Positions 32,472 to 44,510 of a stretch of 64,000 nucleotides of DNA are shown piece by piece; position 1 is the first letter of the stretch; each line of letters begins with the position of its first letter. The translations under genes and the position numbers were made by a program. Source of the stretch: Xanthoparmelia taractica. Lineage: Eukaryota; Ascomycota; Lecanoromycetes; Lecanorales; Parmeliaceae. The stretch lies in NCBI GenBank assembly GCA_033085395.1, contig JANQBS010000218.1, positions 1 to 64,000 of the forward strand, read 5' to 3'. The notes under the pieces are model-generated. The model did not search any database. It had not been told where the DNA came from and worked only from the letters and a program-made list of their open reading frames with translations.

Positions 32472-34895
32472 TGGGCGAGTGGTTAATAGGGTTGACATTG
32501 ATATATAGCATACCATGTTCTGTGGCATTGCATTCTCGCATTGAGCCGCGGCGTTGTCTTTTGTAGGGTGTGGTTAGACAGCTGCGCTGGACCCACCCTA
32601 CTCATCTACTCATATTGCTCGAGTCATGGTGGTTCTGGCAGATAGAAGCATCTAGTCTGATATCCTTAATAGGCCTGAATATCGATTGGTTAATTAGCAA
32701 GGCAAACGAGCAAAGGCAAATAAGAATTTCCTCCACTCCCGTGTCAATGTCAAAGTCAAGATAGATAGATCATCATTGGGAATGGAAGTCGTTTGAAACA
32801 TTTCACTGCCTCCGTATGATCGTATACACAGCAAATGCCAGATGCGGAATTGACAGGATATTTGCCTGGCATTCCAGATCTAAGAGAAACCCGTATACCA
32901 GGCCCTGTTCCGACAATACCTGCGGATGAAGCGCAAAACACTAGACTTGCGGCTCAGTATGAAACTTGCCTTCCGAGGTACGTTATATACGTCATGCATC
33001 TACCGGTACTCCCTCCTTTCTCCTTTACAAGTACTGAGATTGCGGCTCGGCTTTGCCCCCATCGAATCGTGGTGAAGCTGTTTGTTGAGGATAGACTCCA
33101 AGGTACTTCGTACTTATGCTCTCTAAGCTATTAGCCACTAATGCGCTTCGACTCTTCTTCCAAAAGCACCTAGGTACATAGAACCGAATAGAGTAAGGTT
33201 AGAGTAGCTCACAATCGGTTCTTGGCGTGGAAGAAGGAAAGTACAGATTTCTCTTCGTCTTGTACCGAATCAAGCTGAGAAGCTCTGTTCACACCCGTAG
33301 ACGCATTCTACTAGGACACCTTATTCGAGACCTGCTCTGTTTGTCCAGGCTCGCCCTTGAAATGACCCCCTGAGAGATACTAGAGCAATCCGGTGGCCTT
33401 TAGTAAGCCTGTAAGCTTGATGTGTTTCCAAAACTGCTCGAGACAATCCCTATGCCTCTACTTTATAGCGTCCCTTATACGGGTTCAAGGCATGATTGGC
33501 TATCTGCTATAAGTGAATTGGATCGGGCTTATAACCAAAAGCTATCCTTTGGCCCGCAATGTACTCTTCTCATTGTTACGTTGGCTAGTAATAGAATGCT
33601 CCGAGTATGTCCAGGGTCTTTTAGACTGTCTCTGTGAGACTGGACTAGAAAACAAATCGCAAATGTTCCCTGGTAAACTCTTCCTGACCGTGTCAGCAGT
33701 GCTTTCCGCGACTTGACAACACCCTCCTTCTGATCTTCACAAACCATATATCGATTGCTCCATGAAGCAAGGAAGCGAACAATGTCAGACATATAGATTC
33801 CATGTGGCACAATTTTAGTGAATAAGTACGAAATCTGGTATAGACTTATCGTTCTTCTCGATTTGAAGCCATCCCAAGGTCTTGGTTGCTGATGGCTCAT
33901 GTTCAGTCTCAAAGTAAGACTGGTGAAGAGGGAGGGAGGAACGGTGCAATAAGGTTGATCGGTGTTGGTGGTTGATGCTGATGTTGAGGCTGAGGCCGAT
34001 GCAACTGATAAGCAAGCAATTGAATTGGAGAGGATCGTAGTGCTGTAAGATTGCTTTACATACCATACCAAAGGTAGATGTTATTTCGGTACATCATGTA
34101 GTCTAGCGCCCGCACTCATCCGAGTTTTGAATCTTGGCCCTCAGAATTGGCTGTTGCTCTAGCCAGCCTAGGCCTAAAGGTAAAGTATTGAAGGTAAGGT
34201 AAAATTGTGCACGTATCTTATTGTCCATCTTTTGATAGCGTCGTCACGACCATTAAGCATCATTGAGAAATGGAGGACTGATTAGTTCAATATCATATTT
34301 AAGACTTCTTCGAATAAGGCTACCATACCAATTATGTCTACAGCATCAACTCCTGCAAAACATTTCACTCGGCTCCTTCTCTAATGCTATCACCACCCTG
34401 TCTCCTTCCTGGTCGCTGCCTCTACATCGGCGCCTTAGCGCCCATTCTTCTTTGTCTTCTCCATGGAACGTGATCACATGTCGGTATTCTAGCACTCAAA
34501 CTCCGTTTATTCCTATCATGTTACCTTGAGACGTCGTAGCATTTGAGCTATCTGAAGACTGCATGTGGCATTGGCCAAGCATTAAATATTCCAAAAGGTG
34601 GAGGAGGTATCTCGTTAACGAGGGGAACAATCAGCAAAACAATACACCAACCCCCTTCAACCCATCCTAAGCCCGTCGAAACAAGATTGAGCCTACCGCC
34701 ACCTCTCATCTCTGAATCAGATGGCCTATTACTCTTCTTCAAACAATTTGTTGGCTTCATGTGCAAATCCTTCGGCAACCTACTGCTACTGAAGCTCTCC
34801 CCATTGATTGAGATTCAGATTCGACTACCACCTCACGCTGTTGACAGCACTGGGAATTGCTTTAGAGCCGCTGTCTCCACCTGAGCACTAGGAAC
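32472..34895. other. Intergenic, nothing firmly recognised
   Basis: This 2.4 kb lies between tandem plus-strand genes. It has scattered 60-180-codon frames on both strands (for example 33529-34071, minus) with no similarity I know, no consistent splice context and low-complexity Ala/Ser/Thr composition. The part from about 34350 is Pro/Ser-poor leader-like sequence upstream of the next start. Confidence 0.35.
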
Positions 34896-37531
34896 ATGTC
34901 GCTTCCTGCCAGCGAAGCTACCCCCACTTCAACGAAGCTGCCCCATGCACATAGAATGACGGAAAAATTCGAGCAGGCAGTGGACGCACGATTTAGAAGA
35001 CTCAAAGCCAAAGTTCTTCCTGAAACTCCATACATCTTACATGTTAAGTCTACATATCGGCAGAGCCCAGAGCATGCGAACCTTTGGCAGATTGGTACTC
35101 ATTTTGATCTCAACGAAGAAGAATTGCAGTACCTCACTTTCAAAGACCGGACAAATGACTTGACTCCTGGGCTATTTTGCCGTGGTGGATGGGACGATGG
35201 AAAAGGAGGATTAGCACCGCCAGAAGAGCACTACAGCAGAACCAGTAGCGATGGGACTCCTGTTCAAGGGCAAGGGCAAGGGCAAAAGAAGAAGATTAGC
35301 TTGGCGGACTACAACAGGAGGGATAAGAACAAGTCTGCTACAGTCACAATAAAACCCGTGAGTCCGAAAACAAACGAAATACTACAGGACAACGCGAGTA
35401 TTAATGAGTTTAATACGAATATCACCGTGTCCAAGCCCCTCCAGGTCGAGCAGCATGGTCAAAAAAGGTACGCTCTGTTCGGGATTGGTCTTGATAGATA
35501 CTCATATTTGTCAGATCGGCCGACGCGATAAACGTAGAGAAAGGTCTCATTGCCTCCGAGCACTTCGCAGTTGCCCCATCTGCTAAGAAGGCACGAATTA
35601 TGTTAGAGCCGCCTAACGCCACATCGGCGGAACCTGTCAAAGCCCCCATTCAGAGAATAAATGTCGAAATTGATATCGTCAAGAACTCGTCTGAGGCGCA
35701 AAGGGTCAAACATCAGAGCGGCTCAGGAACGGAGAGGCCGCCAACAGCAAGGCAACCCGGTCCCAAGAAAGCTATACCACAACACAATAAGGAGGTAAAC
35801 AGCCTGCATGGTCTCCCGCCAATGCTATCGCCCACACTGCCTTCAGAGATCGAAGAGGAGCTTGCCAAGCTGAATCCTAGCGTCCGAAGACGTAGTGGAA
35901 GCATTCCCAAGAGCAAGACACCTAACGCAACTTCGAACCTCAAGCTGCAGAAGAATGAACATACGGGCTGGTCGACGGACGAGGGGGGTGCTAAATCAAG
36001 CGTCGAAGGAGAGGCTCTGGCATTGAGCAAAGCCAGCACCACAGCGCCCCCCAACTCTGTCAAACGCCAACAGAGCCAATCACAAGTGACTTCGGCTCCT
36101 CGTCAAGCAGCCAAGAAGGTTGGTTCGAACAGAGTCACACCTACAAAACCAAATGGGCTTCTCGTTTCTCCAATCACCGCACCGGTAACGGCATCAACAA
36201 CACCTCAGAGAACGGAGAAACGAAGATTGCGTGCACTGGTGAAGATCAAGAAAAAGATCAATCGCAAGAGCCTCGCCCAGTATCTAAGGTTGCCACCCAC
36301 ACCAGGAAAGTACCCGCATGTTCGTCGCACCGTCGAAAACCAACAGCGTTCAAGGACTCCGCAGTTGGAGCAAAAGCATCCGAACAATCATCATGAGAAT
36401 CGACTTGAGAACCAGTTCAAAACAAAGCCCAACGATCTAGAGGCTCCCGAGGGTAGCGAGAAGCAGCGTAGGTCTTCGATTTGTCGAGACGAGCCAGAGC
36501 TCCCAGTCATACGTCACAGAACACCGGGACGGCTTCCGCAAAACGCTCATACACCGAAACAATCGTCAATCAGCTCTCCAGCTCCATCGACTGGTGGAAA
36601 CGCGCCAAGAACACAATGGCTCACTCCAAAGGCTGATATCAAAAGCGCTCCCATGCTACGTACTGAGTCCCGCGAAGGCTCGACTACAACACCACGGGGT
36701 CTTTCTCTAAACGATGCACCGATTGTACCGGATACTGGGCACCGGTGTCACTCTATAACCTCGTCTGGTGGTCGCAAGCCCAGTCCACAGGACGTGAAGC
36801 GTGACGCTACCAAGTATCTGAGACAAGCGACGGACCTGAAGCATGCCTCAGATGTTTTTTTGAAGGGTATGTCGAACATGAGCGATACCGAACGTAAAAG
36901 AGGTGTAATGATCGGTACAGAATCGGTACTCTGCTACATTCTGGCTTTCACCCTATTTGATGAACCGCAGCGACAATTTGGGCAGTCCGGCAATGACGAA
37001 GGTTGGAAGTCTATGCTTCGGCTCTTGGACGTAATCAACAGAGAAGCCCAACCGTTCAAACACCTGGCTGGTCTCCTCCTACAGCTCGAAGGCATCATTC
37101 GAGACTACATGGTCTGCTACGGGTTTCAACGGCTAGATTACAATCCACTGGAGCAAAAATTACCTGACCCGACCACCCTGGATCCTGGGAAGACGAAAGA
37201 AGAAAACAAGGCTGCAGCGTATCACGGGTCTTTCCACGAATTCCGTCGCTACTTCGAGAAATCGCAGAACGCATGGCGTTCGGGACTGGATCTTCTGAAA
37301 GTTAGCGACATAGAAACCGAATATCCTATGACTTGGGCCAAGCGCGAACGGCACTTCGTTCTTCCTGTCAAAAGCGCAGATGCCGTCATACAAGGCGAGT
37401 ATCAGCGGAAATTTAATTTACCCCTGGGGTCTATGAGTAGCGGTTTACAGGCTGTGAACTTTGGCATGAGCTTTCTTGAGGAGTGGTCCAAGAAGAATGG
37501 CGTGAAGTGGGAGCCAAAGCTTGAGCTTTAA
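34896..37531 (+). CDS. Possible AFF4-like elongation factor subunit (fungal Ell-associated protein)
   Basis: Coding segments 34896-35467 and 35515-37531 give 862 aa. The first ~120 residues are compact and conserved-looking (HANLWQIGTHFDLNEEELQY..DRTNDLTPGLFCRGGW). A basic KKKISLADYNRRDK motif follows. Residues ~190-610 are disordered, rich in Pro, Ser, Lys and Arg. The last ~245 residues are an alpha-helical domain (KYLRQATDLKHASDVFLKG, GTESVLCYILAFTLFD, FKHLAGLLLQLEGIIRDYMV, FRRYFEKSQNAWRSGLDLL). That layout, with a Lys-His-Ala-Asp-type helix starting the C-terminal domain, resembles AF4/FMR2 C-terminal homology domains and the fission yeast Ell1-Eaf1-Ebp1 complex. The assignment is inference; the gene itself is certain. 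The 47-bp intron was fixed by phase and the TTGTCAG acceptor. Confidence 0.75.
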
Positions 37532-38623
37532 GATACGTAAGTCTATCATAATGACAAGGGAGCGATATGGAAATCAGTTTCGAGGCGTTGCAGGGCCAGT
37601 CTGGCAGTGGCGTCGATAGGGTGGAACAATGATGTTCGTGATCAGAGGCGGAACTTTGATACCATGTATTACGACAGGCATAGCGAGGTGGAATTTGCAG
37701 CATTTTTACGATTACCCCGGCTCAGATGAGCCAAGCGATAATTTTGTTCCAATAAGTGTATCTGGGCGACTGCGCACTTGGGTCTACATGGTCCCGATGT
37801 GCAAGCCCAGTCGTATGCTGTGTTTATACCTTCTTCACATAGATACGTCGGCCTCTAGGTAGAGGTGCCTAGTGCATGTTCACAATGTCTTCGGCCATGT
37901 TCTCTTCCAACGAAAGACTTCTCACCGTAGTGCAAGAAATGGGCTTCCTTAGCAGCCGTCTAACAGCTCAAAGTATTACGATAATGCTGGAGCCATGACC
38001 TGCACGCCAGATCTTCGTTTCACCTACGCGCCTTGCAAGGAGTAGGACACTTCTACTCTCCTAAAGTAGTCTCACTATTGGAATACTTGCCCCGAAAAGG
38101 AGATGCTGACTCTGAACTCTACATAGATGTATACTAAAGCACTAACATTGGGGTCGCCCATGACCGTGGCCCTCGTCCTCGTCTCCACATCGTAAGCCCA
38201 TGACAAATACGTCGCAAAAAGTACGGAACCGTACGAAGAACAGCAGCTCATACAGAACGATGTTTCTGTTGAGGGAAACTGGAATAATCTCCCGGAGAGG
38301 GGCTCAGCAGAGGTGGATGCTCAGGCTACAAAGGCAGTAGGCTGGAGATGACTCGCGACCGGAAGGTAGGAGTTGATGGAAGCGAGCTCAATCAAATCGC
38401 GTGTGGGCAAGAGATCTAACGAAGCTTTGGCGAGGGGGAAACCCGATGATTAGCGGGTGGACCTATACAAGGGCAGAAGCTGAGGAAGGAAAGAATGTCG
38501 ACGCAGACGAAGAAAGAAAGAAGCCGAGAGAGTAGAGATGGATGTTGATGCTTTTTGAATCGGTGAGCGAACCTGTCTCGCCGATAGAGCGGCCATGTGA
38601 CAGCTTCCAGTACTGCCAGTTTG
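37532..38623. other. Convergent intergenic region
   Basis: This lies between the 3' ends of the 34896 gene (+) and the ENGase gene (-). No open frame over about 80 codons, no RNA gene and no repeat is recognised. Confidence 0.4.
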
Positions 38624-41162
38624 TTAAGGAATGCCTACCTCGTCCTTCGATAGCTGCAACGGCACGCTGGCGATCTCGCTACCTCCAAAGAGGTGGCCCC
38701 GTATGACCACTTCTACGACTTCACCCATGCAGTCACCGAAGTCCTTACTGTGGATCGGAAATTCCGTGCAATACGCCCTACCAAGCTCCGTCCCGCCAAC
38801 CATGACACCGAAGCATGAGAATGGGCCCGTTGTCTTACTCCATGGTAGACATGTCAGATCTCGATCGTCCGAGCCGCTACACTTCCATGCCAGTCTTTTA
38901 TCCTGATATGGGGGACTGCCTCGCTCCGTCACTCTCACGTGATTGATGGTCCAGGACGACTCCACTGGACTTCTTGGTTTGATGGTGAGATTCAAGATCT
39001 CGTACAGCGCCAGTGGCTTTGGATCTTCCATCAGGCTTGAAACATAAACTCCAATCTCTAAAAGACGAGAATTGGCGCTAGGGAAAGAGAGTTTGATCGT
39101 CGTCTCCTGGACCTGGTTAGGACGTGGGGAAGCTATCGCTACATGGGTGTAAAAAAGCTCGTCGGATTTTGAAAGGTTGTAGCCCATGTAAAAACCTGAC
39201 GCTACGTTCCTATTTGGTCCGAGACATTTAAATCTGAAAGTAGCGGCGAGTGGCCTATTCCCAAGCATATTCAACTTAAAAAGGCAGAGGCGCGAATGTG
39301 TTTCTCTTGGAGAATGTGCTTCAAAAGGAGCGGTTTCCTCGTCCATGCCGATAAGCTTCGTACTCACTACCAGGCCTCCAGGCTCATCCGGCAAGTTACC
39401 ATAAAGCACGCGGGTTGGAGGCCCATTCGATGCTTGCTCCCACGCAGGTACTGACATAGGCAGCAGATTAGGAAGTGGTCCCTGAGATCCAAGTGTTGGA
39501 CGGATGCGATTCTCATCCTATATACATGAACATGCCTTCAATCACCGTCATCAACGGAGAAAGGTGACTCACGTGATCTTCTGAATGTGGGCCCTGTTGG
39601 AAAGCCCTATTAAAGTCGGTTTCGAAGAAGTATGCCGATCCGGCGGGAAACTCGCAAGCACGATCGACAATAGGAGTTCCGATGTACTCCCGGGTGTGAT
39701 GGGGCCGTCCTTGATGACAATCGCAGCCGAGCTCGAACGGTAAGAGGTTGCCTAGCCACATAGCACGTTCGACGCGTTCTGCAGTGGACATGGTATGCCC
39801 AGCAGAGATGGAGAAGTGTTCATGGGTCCAGGCTGGCCCAAAGATGGCTGTGGAAAAGCCCGCCTCTGCTAAAACGCCTAACGCCTAGATTAGTGAAGTC
39901 AGTGAGCGTTCGCCCCAGAACAGATCTGTCGCGCTTGTAAAATGGTACGCTCGGTCAAAGATAGGTTATGACTCTTAAGCTTACAACGCCGGTATTTGTC
40001 CCTCCTCCACCTTTTGGAGGAAAAGTGGTTCGAGGCGGCCCGGGCATATTATTGTTCTGGGCCCACACATCAATACCAAAAAAGGTTTCCGTTGGATGGA
40101 GCCCATATCTTTCGCCTGTTGACCCTGCCTCTTCCAAATTCGTCCTTGTCCATCGATAATTTGTGAAGAGTGAGTCCGCAGCAAGAGCAAATGGAGCATT
40201 CTTCAGGGTCAGGCCGTTTTGATAACGAACTTCGTTGCCTGTAGTCAATGCATCGTCTTCAATTTTTAGGAGTCAGCATCACTTTCTTAAACGATTTGGA
40301 CACCGACCGATGTTCAAAGAGTAAGATCTTCACGATACGTGTCATACAGCCCCGCTCTTTCTATAATTTCAGGTAGGATTCCATTCAGAAAGTAGACTTA
40401 CACCAGACAACGTTCCCTGCAGGCCCTAACTGACGCTTGAGGCTGCGAATTAACGCACATATTTTCTCGGTAGGATGACTCATGGCTTCGGGAAACTCCA
40501 ATTCAACATTGAGCAGCCATCCATCAAAACCGAAGATATGAGCCATAGCAGCCAACTGTTTGGCTACGGTGAACTCGCCATTCACTTGGGCAAGCATTCT
40601 TTCGACATGGACTTTTCCAGGTTCGACGATGAACGTGCCTAAAACCTTGACACCGTTGCGATGCATCGTGTTTATCCATGTTGGCGGTGGGACACATACG
40701 AGCTTATGAGAGAAATAGATAAACGTATCGACGTACTGAGGGTAATTGCAAGCGTACATTTTGTCTCCTCGCAGACTTGGACGTACGCTCTCGTAGTCAT
40801 GATAGCCACCGCTATAGTCATGACACAGTAACACTACGGTGGTAGGTCTAGAGTGGCCATGAACTCGGGATGCCGAGCGTTTCAAGAGTGGGGTATTGGC
40901 CTGCTGGACAGGGTCGACGTCTTCTGCGGACCAGGCCTCCAGCTCGTCGAAGTCATCAAAGTAGACTAGACCTCTGGGGGCATCTCGGAGTCTTTGCGCT
41001 CGCCGCTCTTCTCGTGATGGGCCTGTGTCGGCGGGAGAATTGATGATATCCCTTAGCTTCTTACCAACGTGCCGTCCAATCTTATTCCAATCAGGAAACC
41101 CTATAGAAATCATATGAGTATCTAACATAGAGGCAATGGTAAGCATCACAGCCAATGCCCAT
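38624..41162 (-). CDS. Endo-beta-N-acetylglucosaminidase, GH85 (cytosolic ENGase)
   Basis: The enzyme cleaves the chitobiose core of N-glycans and acts in disposal of free or misfolded glycoprotein glycans. Coding segments 41162-41150, 41100-40402, 40256-39985, 39884-39573 and 39517-38624 give 729 aa. Family marks are RGLVYFDDFDELEAWSAED, the active-site strand FDGWLLNVE (Asn202 and Glu204 form the GH85 Asn-x-Glu pair that positions the N-acetyl group and acts as acid/base), GNVVWYDALT across the second junction, FTNYRW, FFGIDVWAQ and GFSTAIFGPAWTHEHF. The C-terminal ~300 residues look like beta-sandwich modules. No signal peptide is evident, which agrees with a cytosolic enzyme. The 13-nt first exon (MGIG/W) is inferred; alternative starts near 41140 would give a slightly different N-terminus. 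Confidence 0.9.
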
Positions 41163-41570
41163 TTGGTATTTCAGAACCGACGAGATTCGGTCGAAGGAGC
41201 GTAGAAATCAACTGCAGAATTTTGATCGTCGACTTCATCAAGTCTGTATACATGGCAGTGCAGCGAGGCTAACTGTACATGGAAGACGTGCCAATAGCGC
41301 GTGATATTGTTGGTTTGGTAGTCAAGGAGCGGTCCGTGGTTCTGCCCGTATTATACGGGAGCCGGAAAGTCTCGTCACGCATTCCTCCGTGTCTTTGACA
41401 GCTGTCAGCGGTCAATATAATCGATCCATCCCAATGACCACTCAATGACCACCAGCGAGCAAGTACCAGTTGAACGCTTCGAAACTCCCCCATAATTCGA
41501 CTGGGATATTTTGACGTCCCGCCGCTTTTCGCAAGGTTCGCTGGGCCCTAAGCCAGCTTCCATCGCAGCG
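41163..41570. promoter_or_regulatory. Bidirectional promoter, ENGase and erd2
   Basis: These 408 bp lie between divergent starts and must contain both promoters. No specific binding site could be assigned. Confidence 0.5.
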
Positions 41571-42499
41571 ATGAATATTTTCCGTATACTTGGTACGAAG
41601 CCCAAAAGCATTGAACAACGATTATGATGGATTTTGACATGGCCTAGCGGATCTCTCTCATCTCCTGTCCATCCTAATACTCCTACAGAAGATGAAGTCC
41701 TCACATGTACCCCCTCTGCAACACCCTTCCCAAAGCCCTGGCTAAACGCAACAGAGCTGCTCCGGCATATCATTCAAATCGCAAGCACTTTACCTGATTG
41801 TCTACGTAACCCGCTATCTAGGTAAGCTTTCGGTCTTCTTCGAGTCTGTCTAGTCCTCAAAGCTCACTGCTTTCCGACAGACATCTTTTGGACCTTTACC
41901 ACTGGCTCAGTCTACAATACCTCCTTCAAAGTCCTTTTCCTCGCTGCACAATCCTATACTGTCTACCTAATGCTTAACGACTATAAACCAACCCATGACC
42001 CTAACATCGATACATTCAAGGTCCAGTACCTGCTTGGTGGGAGCGCGGTCCTCGCAGTCCTCTTCCCCTATCGCTATCAAGTCACTGAGGTTGGTTCCAC
42101 TCCTTGCTCCACAGTGTCTTAGTCGAGATGCTAAAGACCGTGTTCACATGAAGATCCTTTGGTCGTTTTCCATATGGCTCGAATCTGTCGCAATTCTTCC
42201 CCAACTATTTATGCTTCAGCGAACTGGTGAAGCCGAAACGATAACAACGCACTATCTCTTCGCCTTGGGCTTGTATAGGGCATTATATATTCCCAATTGG
42301 CTCTATAGGTACTTCGCGGAGGGCTATGTGGACCAAATAGCCTGGGTCGCAGGGCTGGTGCAGACCGTGCTGTACTCGGATTTCTTCTGGATCTATTACA
42401 CCAAGTGAGTGCCTTTCGAGCCGTGGAGCATGCGATGGGCCGGGACTAACAGATCGGCGTAGAGTGCTGCAAGGGAAAAAATTCAACTTGCCGGTGTAA
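41571..42499 (+). CDS. erd2: ER lumen protein-retaining (HDEL/KDEL) receptor
   Basis: This seven-helix Golgi/ER receptor retrieves soluble ER proteins bearing C-terminal H/KDEL. Six coding segments, 41571-41592, 41648-41706, 41755-41821, 41881-42089, 42154-42404 and 42463-42499, give 214 aa, the expected length. The spliced start MNIFRILA/DLSHLLSILILLQK and GISFKSQALYLIVYVTRYLD are typical. Further marks are FWTFTTGSVYNTSFKV, LESVAILPQLFMLQRTGEAE, TITTHYLFALGLYRALY and the C-terminus VLQGKKFNLPV, whose lysines are the retrograde-transport signal region. All five introns are 48-64 bp, and each junction is fixed by phase and conservation. Confidence 0.97.
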
Positions 42500-42744
42500 G
42501 ATAGTCGGAACCACGGATGCTTATTGCAGAAGAAATCTGGGTCAATGATAACTGTAAGCTGGTAGACTGTATACATAGTGAGAGATTCTTGTGGGAAGTT
42601 CTACGGCAAAAGCTTCTTAGGCGCTTCGATCAGATACTATGTCGTGCAAGCTTGATGTGATGCTTGACAATTTTCCATTGATAATCGGACCCTTGTCGAG
42701 CCTTGAAAACTGTACAACAAATCAAAAACTCCCAAGGCCATATC

Positions 42745-43907
42745 CTATAACTCATCATCATCCGTCTCCTCATCCTCGTCCCCAGCCGCTTGATTGAGTG
42801 TCGACTTATCCTCTGTCACTAGCCGCTTCATCTGTTCCCTTCTCCCGCATTCTCCGAACGGCAGGTCCCTCGTCAGCGGCAGGGTATGTGATCGCGTTTC
42901 CTCGCCTATTGCCACTCTCGCCCCGTTAGCAGCCTGACGCCTGTCAGGCTGTGTGGCTGCCGGATGGGTAGAGTCTGGATCATCATCACCCTCGTCTTCA
43001 GTTAGATCTTGATCAGAATGCTCAGGTGTATTCATCTGTTCCGACAGATCGCTCTCTGTTTTTTGCTTGGGAGCCTTTCCTTCAAACCCGCTATCTTCTG
43101 ACGATTCGGAGGCTTGCTGGCCAGACTTTGCTTTCCGCTTCCCGGCTCGAGAAGCGGTAGCTGCGCGAGGTTTCGAGTTTGAACGAGCGTTCTGAAGTAA
43201 CGCTGCTCGTTTGGGATCGATTTTGGCACTGGCTAAAAGCCGTTGTTGGTCTCTGATCTTCAGCTTCTTGGTATTGAGAAGCTCCCTAAAAGCCTGGAGA
43301 AGAGAGTTTTCATGTTCTGTTTTGGCTTTGATCAAACCCTCGAGCTGATCATTGAGCTTCGCCATCTTCTTGCTTTGCTCCTCGTATTTTGAGGTCAGGT
43401 CCTGGACTTCTCTGTCTAGACTATTAGATCTTTCCACCGCCGTTCCTGCCCACCTTGTTATATCTAATTCCTGGCTCTCGTCTTTCTCAAAGACCACTTC
43501 GCCGAGCTTTTGAGTGATGCCGGAGATATTGTTGCGGAAAGTGACTGAGAGTTGGGCTCCAGCAAGACTCGCAACGACTTCGAGCTTTTCGAGAGAGCTC
43601 GCTTCTGACCTCTGGATCCGGCGCTGGAGGAAAGTTGCGCGCAATACGTCCTGCCATTGGCCGTCACTTAGTTGATTCCTGTTATCTCGGAGCTTTGAAA
43701 CTCGAGACTGTCGTACTTTATCAGTGGTCAGTGTTTTGCACAATAGATACAGAATCTGAACCCACTCGTAGCTATGTATGGATACTCTCCCTCTGTTGCT
43801 AACAGCTTCAGATCTAATGAAGCAGGTCCCCCAGACGAGACATTGATTAGTACATACTCTTCATCACTGTCCGAACGGGGAAGATAAAGGATATGCTCAG
43901 TGGCCAT
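42745..43907 (-). CDS. XRCC4/Lif1-like non-homologous end-joining protein
   Basis: This is a DNA ligase IV cofactor in non-homologous end joining. Coding segments 43907-43766 and 43715-42745 give 370 aa. The head domain starts MATEHILYLPRSDSDEEYVL and continues PYIAT/IRQSRVSKLRDN across the intron. The segment GITQKLGEVVFEK..DITRWAGTAVE is typical of the XRCC4 head. Residues ~143-210 form a long coiled coil (SKYEEQSKKMAKLNDQLEGL) ending LLNTKKLKIRDQQRLLASAK, a strongly conserved XRCC4 segment. The C-terminal ~150 residues are disordered and acidic, ending EDEETDDDEL. It is convergent with erd2, with 245 bp between the stops. Confidence 0.88.
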
Positions 43908-44510
43908 GAAAGACCAGGAAGTGGTAATCGAAGCGAAAAAGACCGATGGCTGTATTCTAGAAGTGGTTCTGCCTCAGATAACAGCCAGTTCTACGCATAC
44001 TGTTGTTTTAGTAGTAGAAGTACCGCCCTTACGCGCTTACTTGATTTGACCAACTACGCCTGCGCGCTAGCAAAACGCCAAGGCGCTAATGCCTGGAGGA
44101 AATGGGAAGGCCGGCTCGGTCGCACTTGGACTGACCAGCCTCTTCTGAATCTGACACGACTCATACCTCTCGACAATCACCAAGCTTACTGCTTCATCCT
44201 ACTACACAGCGAATGCTATCTAAGAAGAACTTGGGATATAGCTTGTCTGCAAGTTATTCTTTGCAGTGCCTGCTTTTTCCAAGGTCAGCGCGTGGCTCCT
44301 TACAACGCCCACTTGACCTAAAGGTCCAACAGACAGCCGGCAAGTAACACTGGAGATCAATTGCATCAAAGATGCTTTCAAGACTTTAAACGACATCATT
44401 CAGAACTTGCCTTTCCGATCACATCCATTTTCATTTTAACCCTAAGTAAAGAGACTACAACTTAAGGCCTCCACTTCGATTAATACCGTATTCAAAGTGT
44501 CTACGACAAT
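43908..44510. promoter_or_regulatory. Bidirectional promoter, xrcc4 and byr4
   Basis: These 603 bp lie between divergent starts. The plus-strand open stretch at 43893-44321 overlaps the xrcc4 start and has no recognisable product, so the region is treated as promoter and leader sequence. Confidence 0.45.

Noticed and set aside
33529..34071. 180-codon minus-strand frame as a gene
   Set aside because: Composition is low-complexity (Ser/Ala/Thr) at one end and random-looking elsewhere, with no recognised motif and no splice partners.
40257..40401. Extra exon inside the 145-bp ENGase intron
   Set aside because: Direct joining at 40402/40256 already restores the conserved VVWYDALT sequence in phase.
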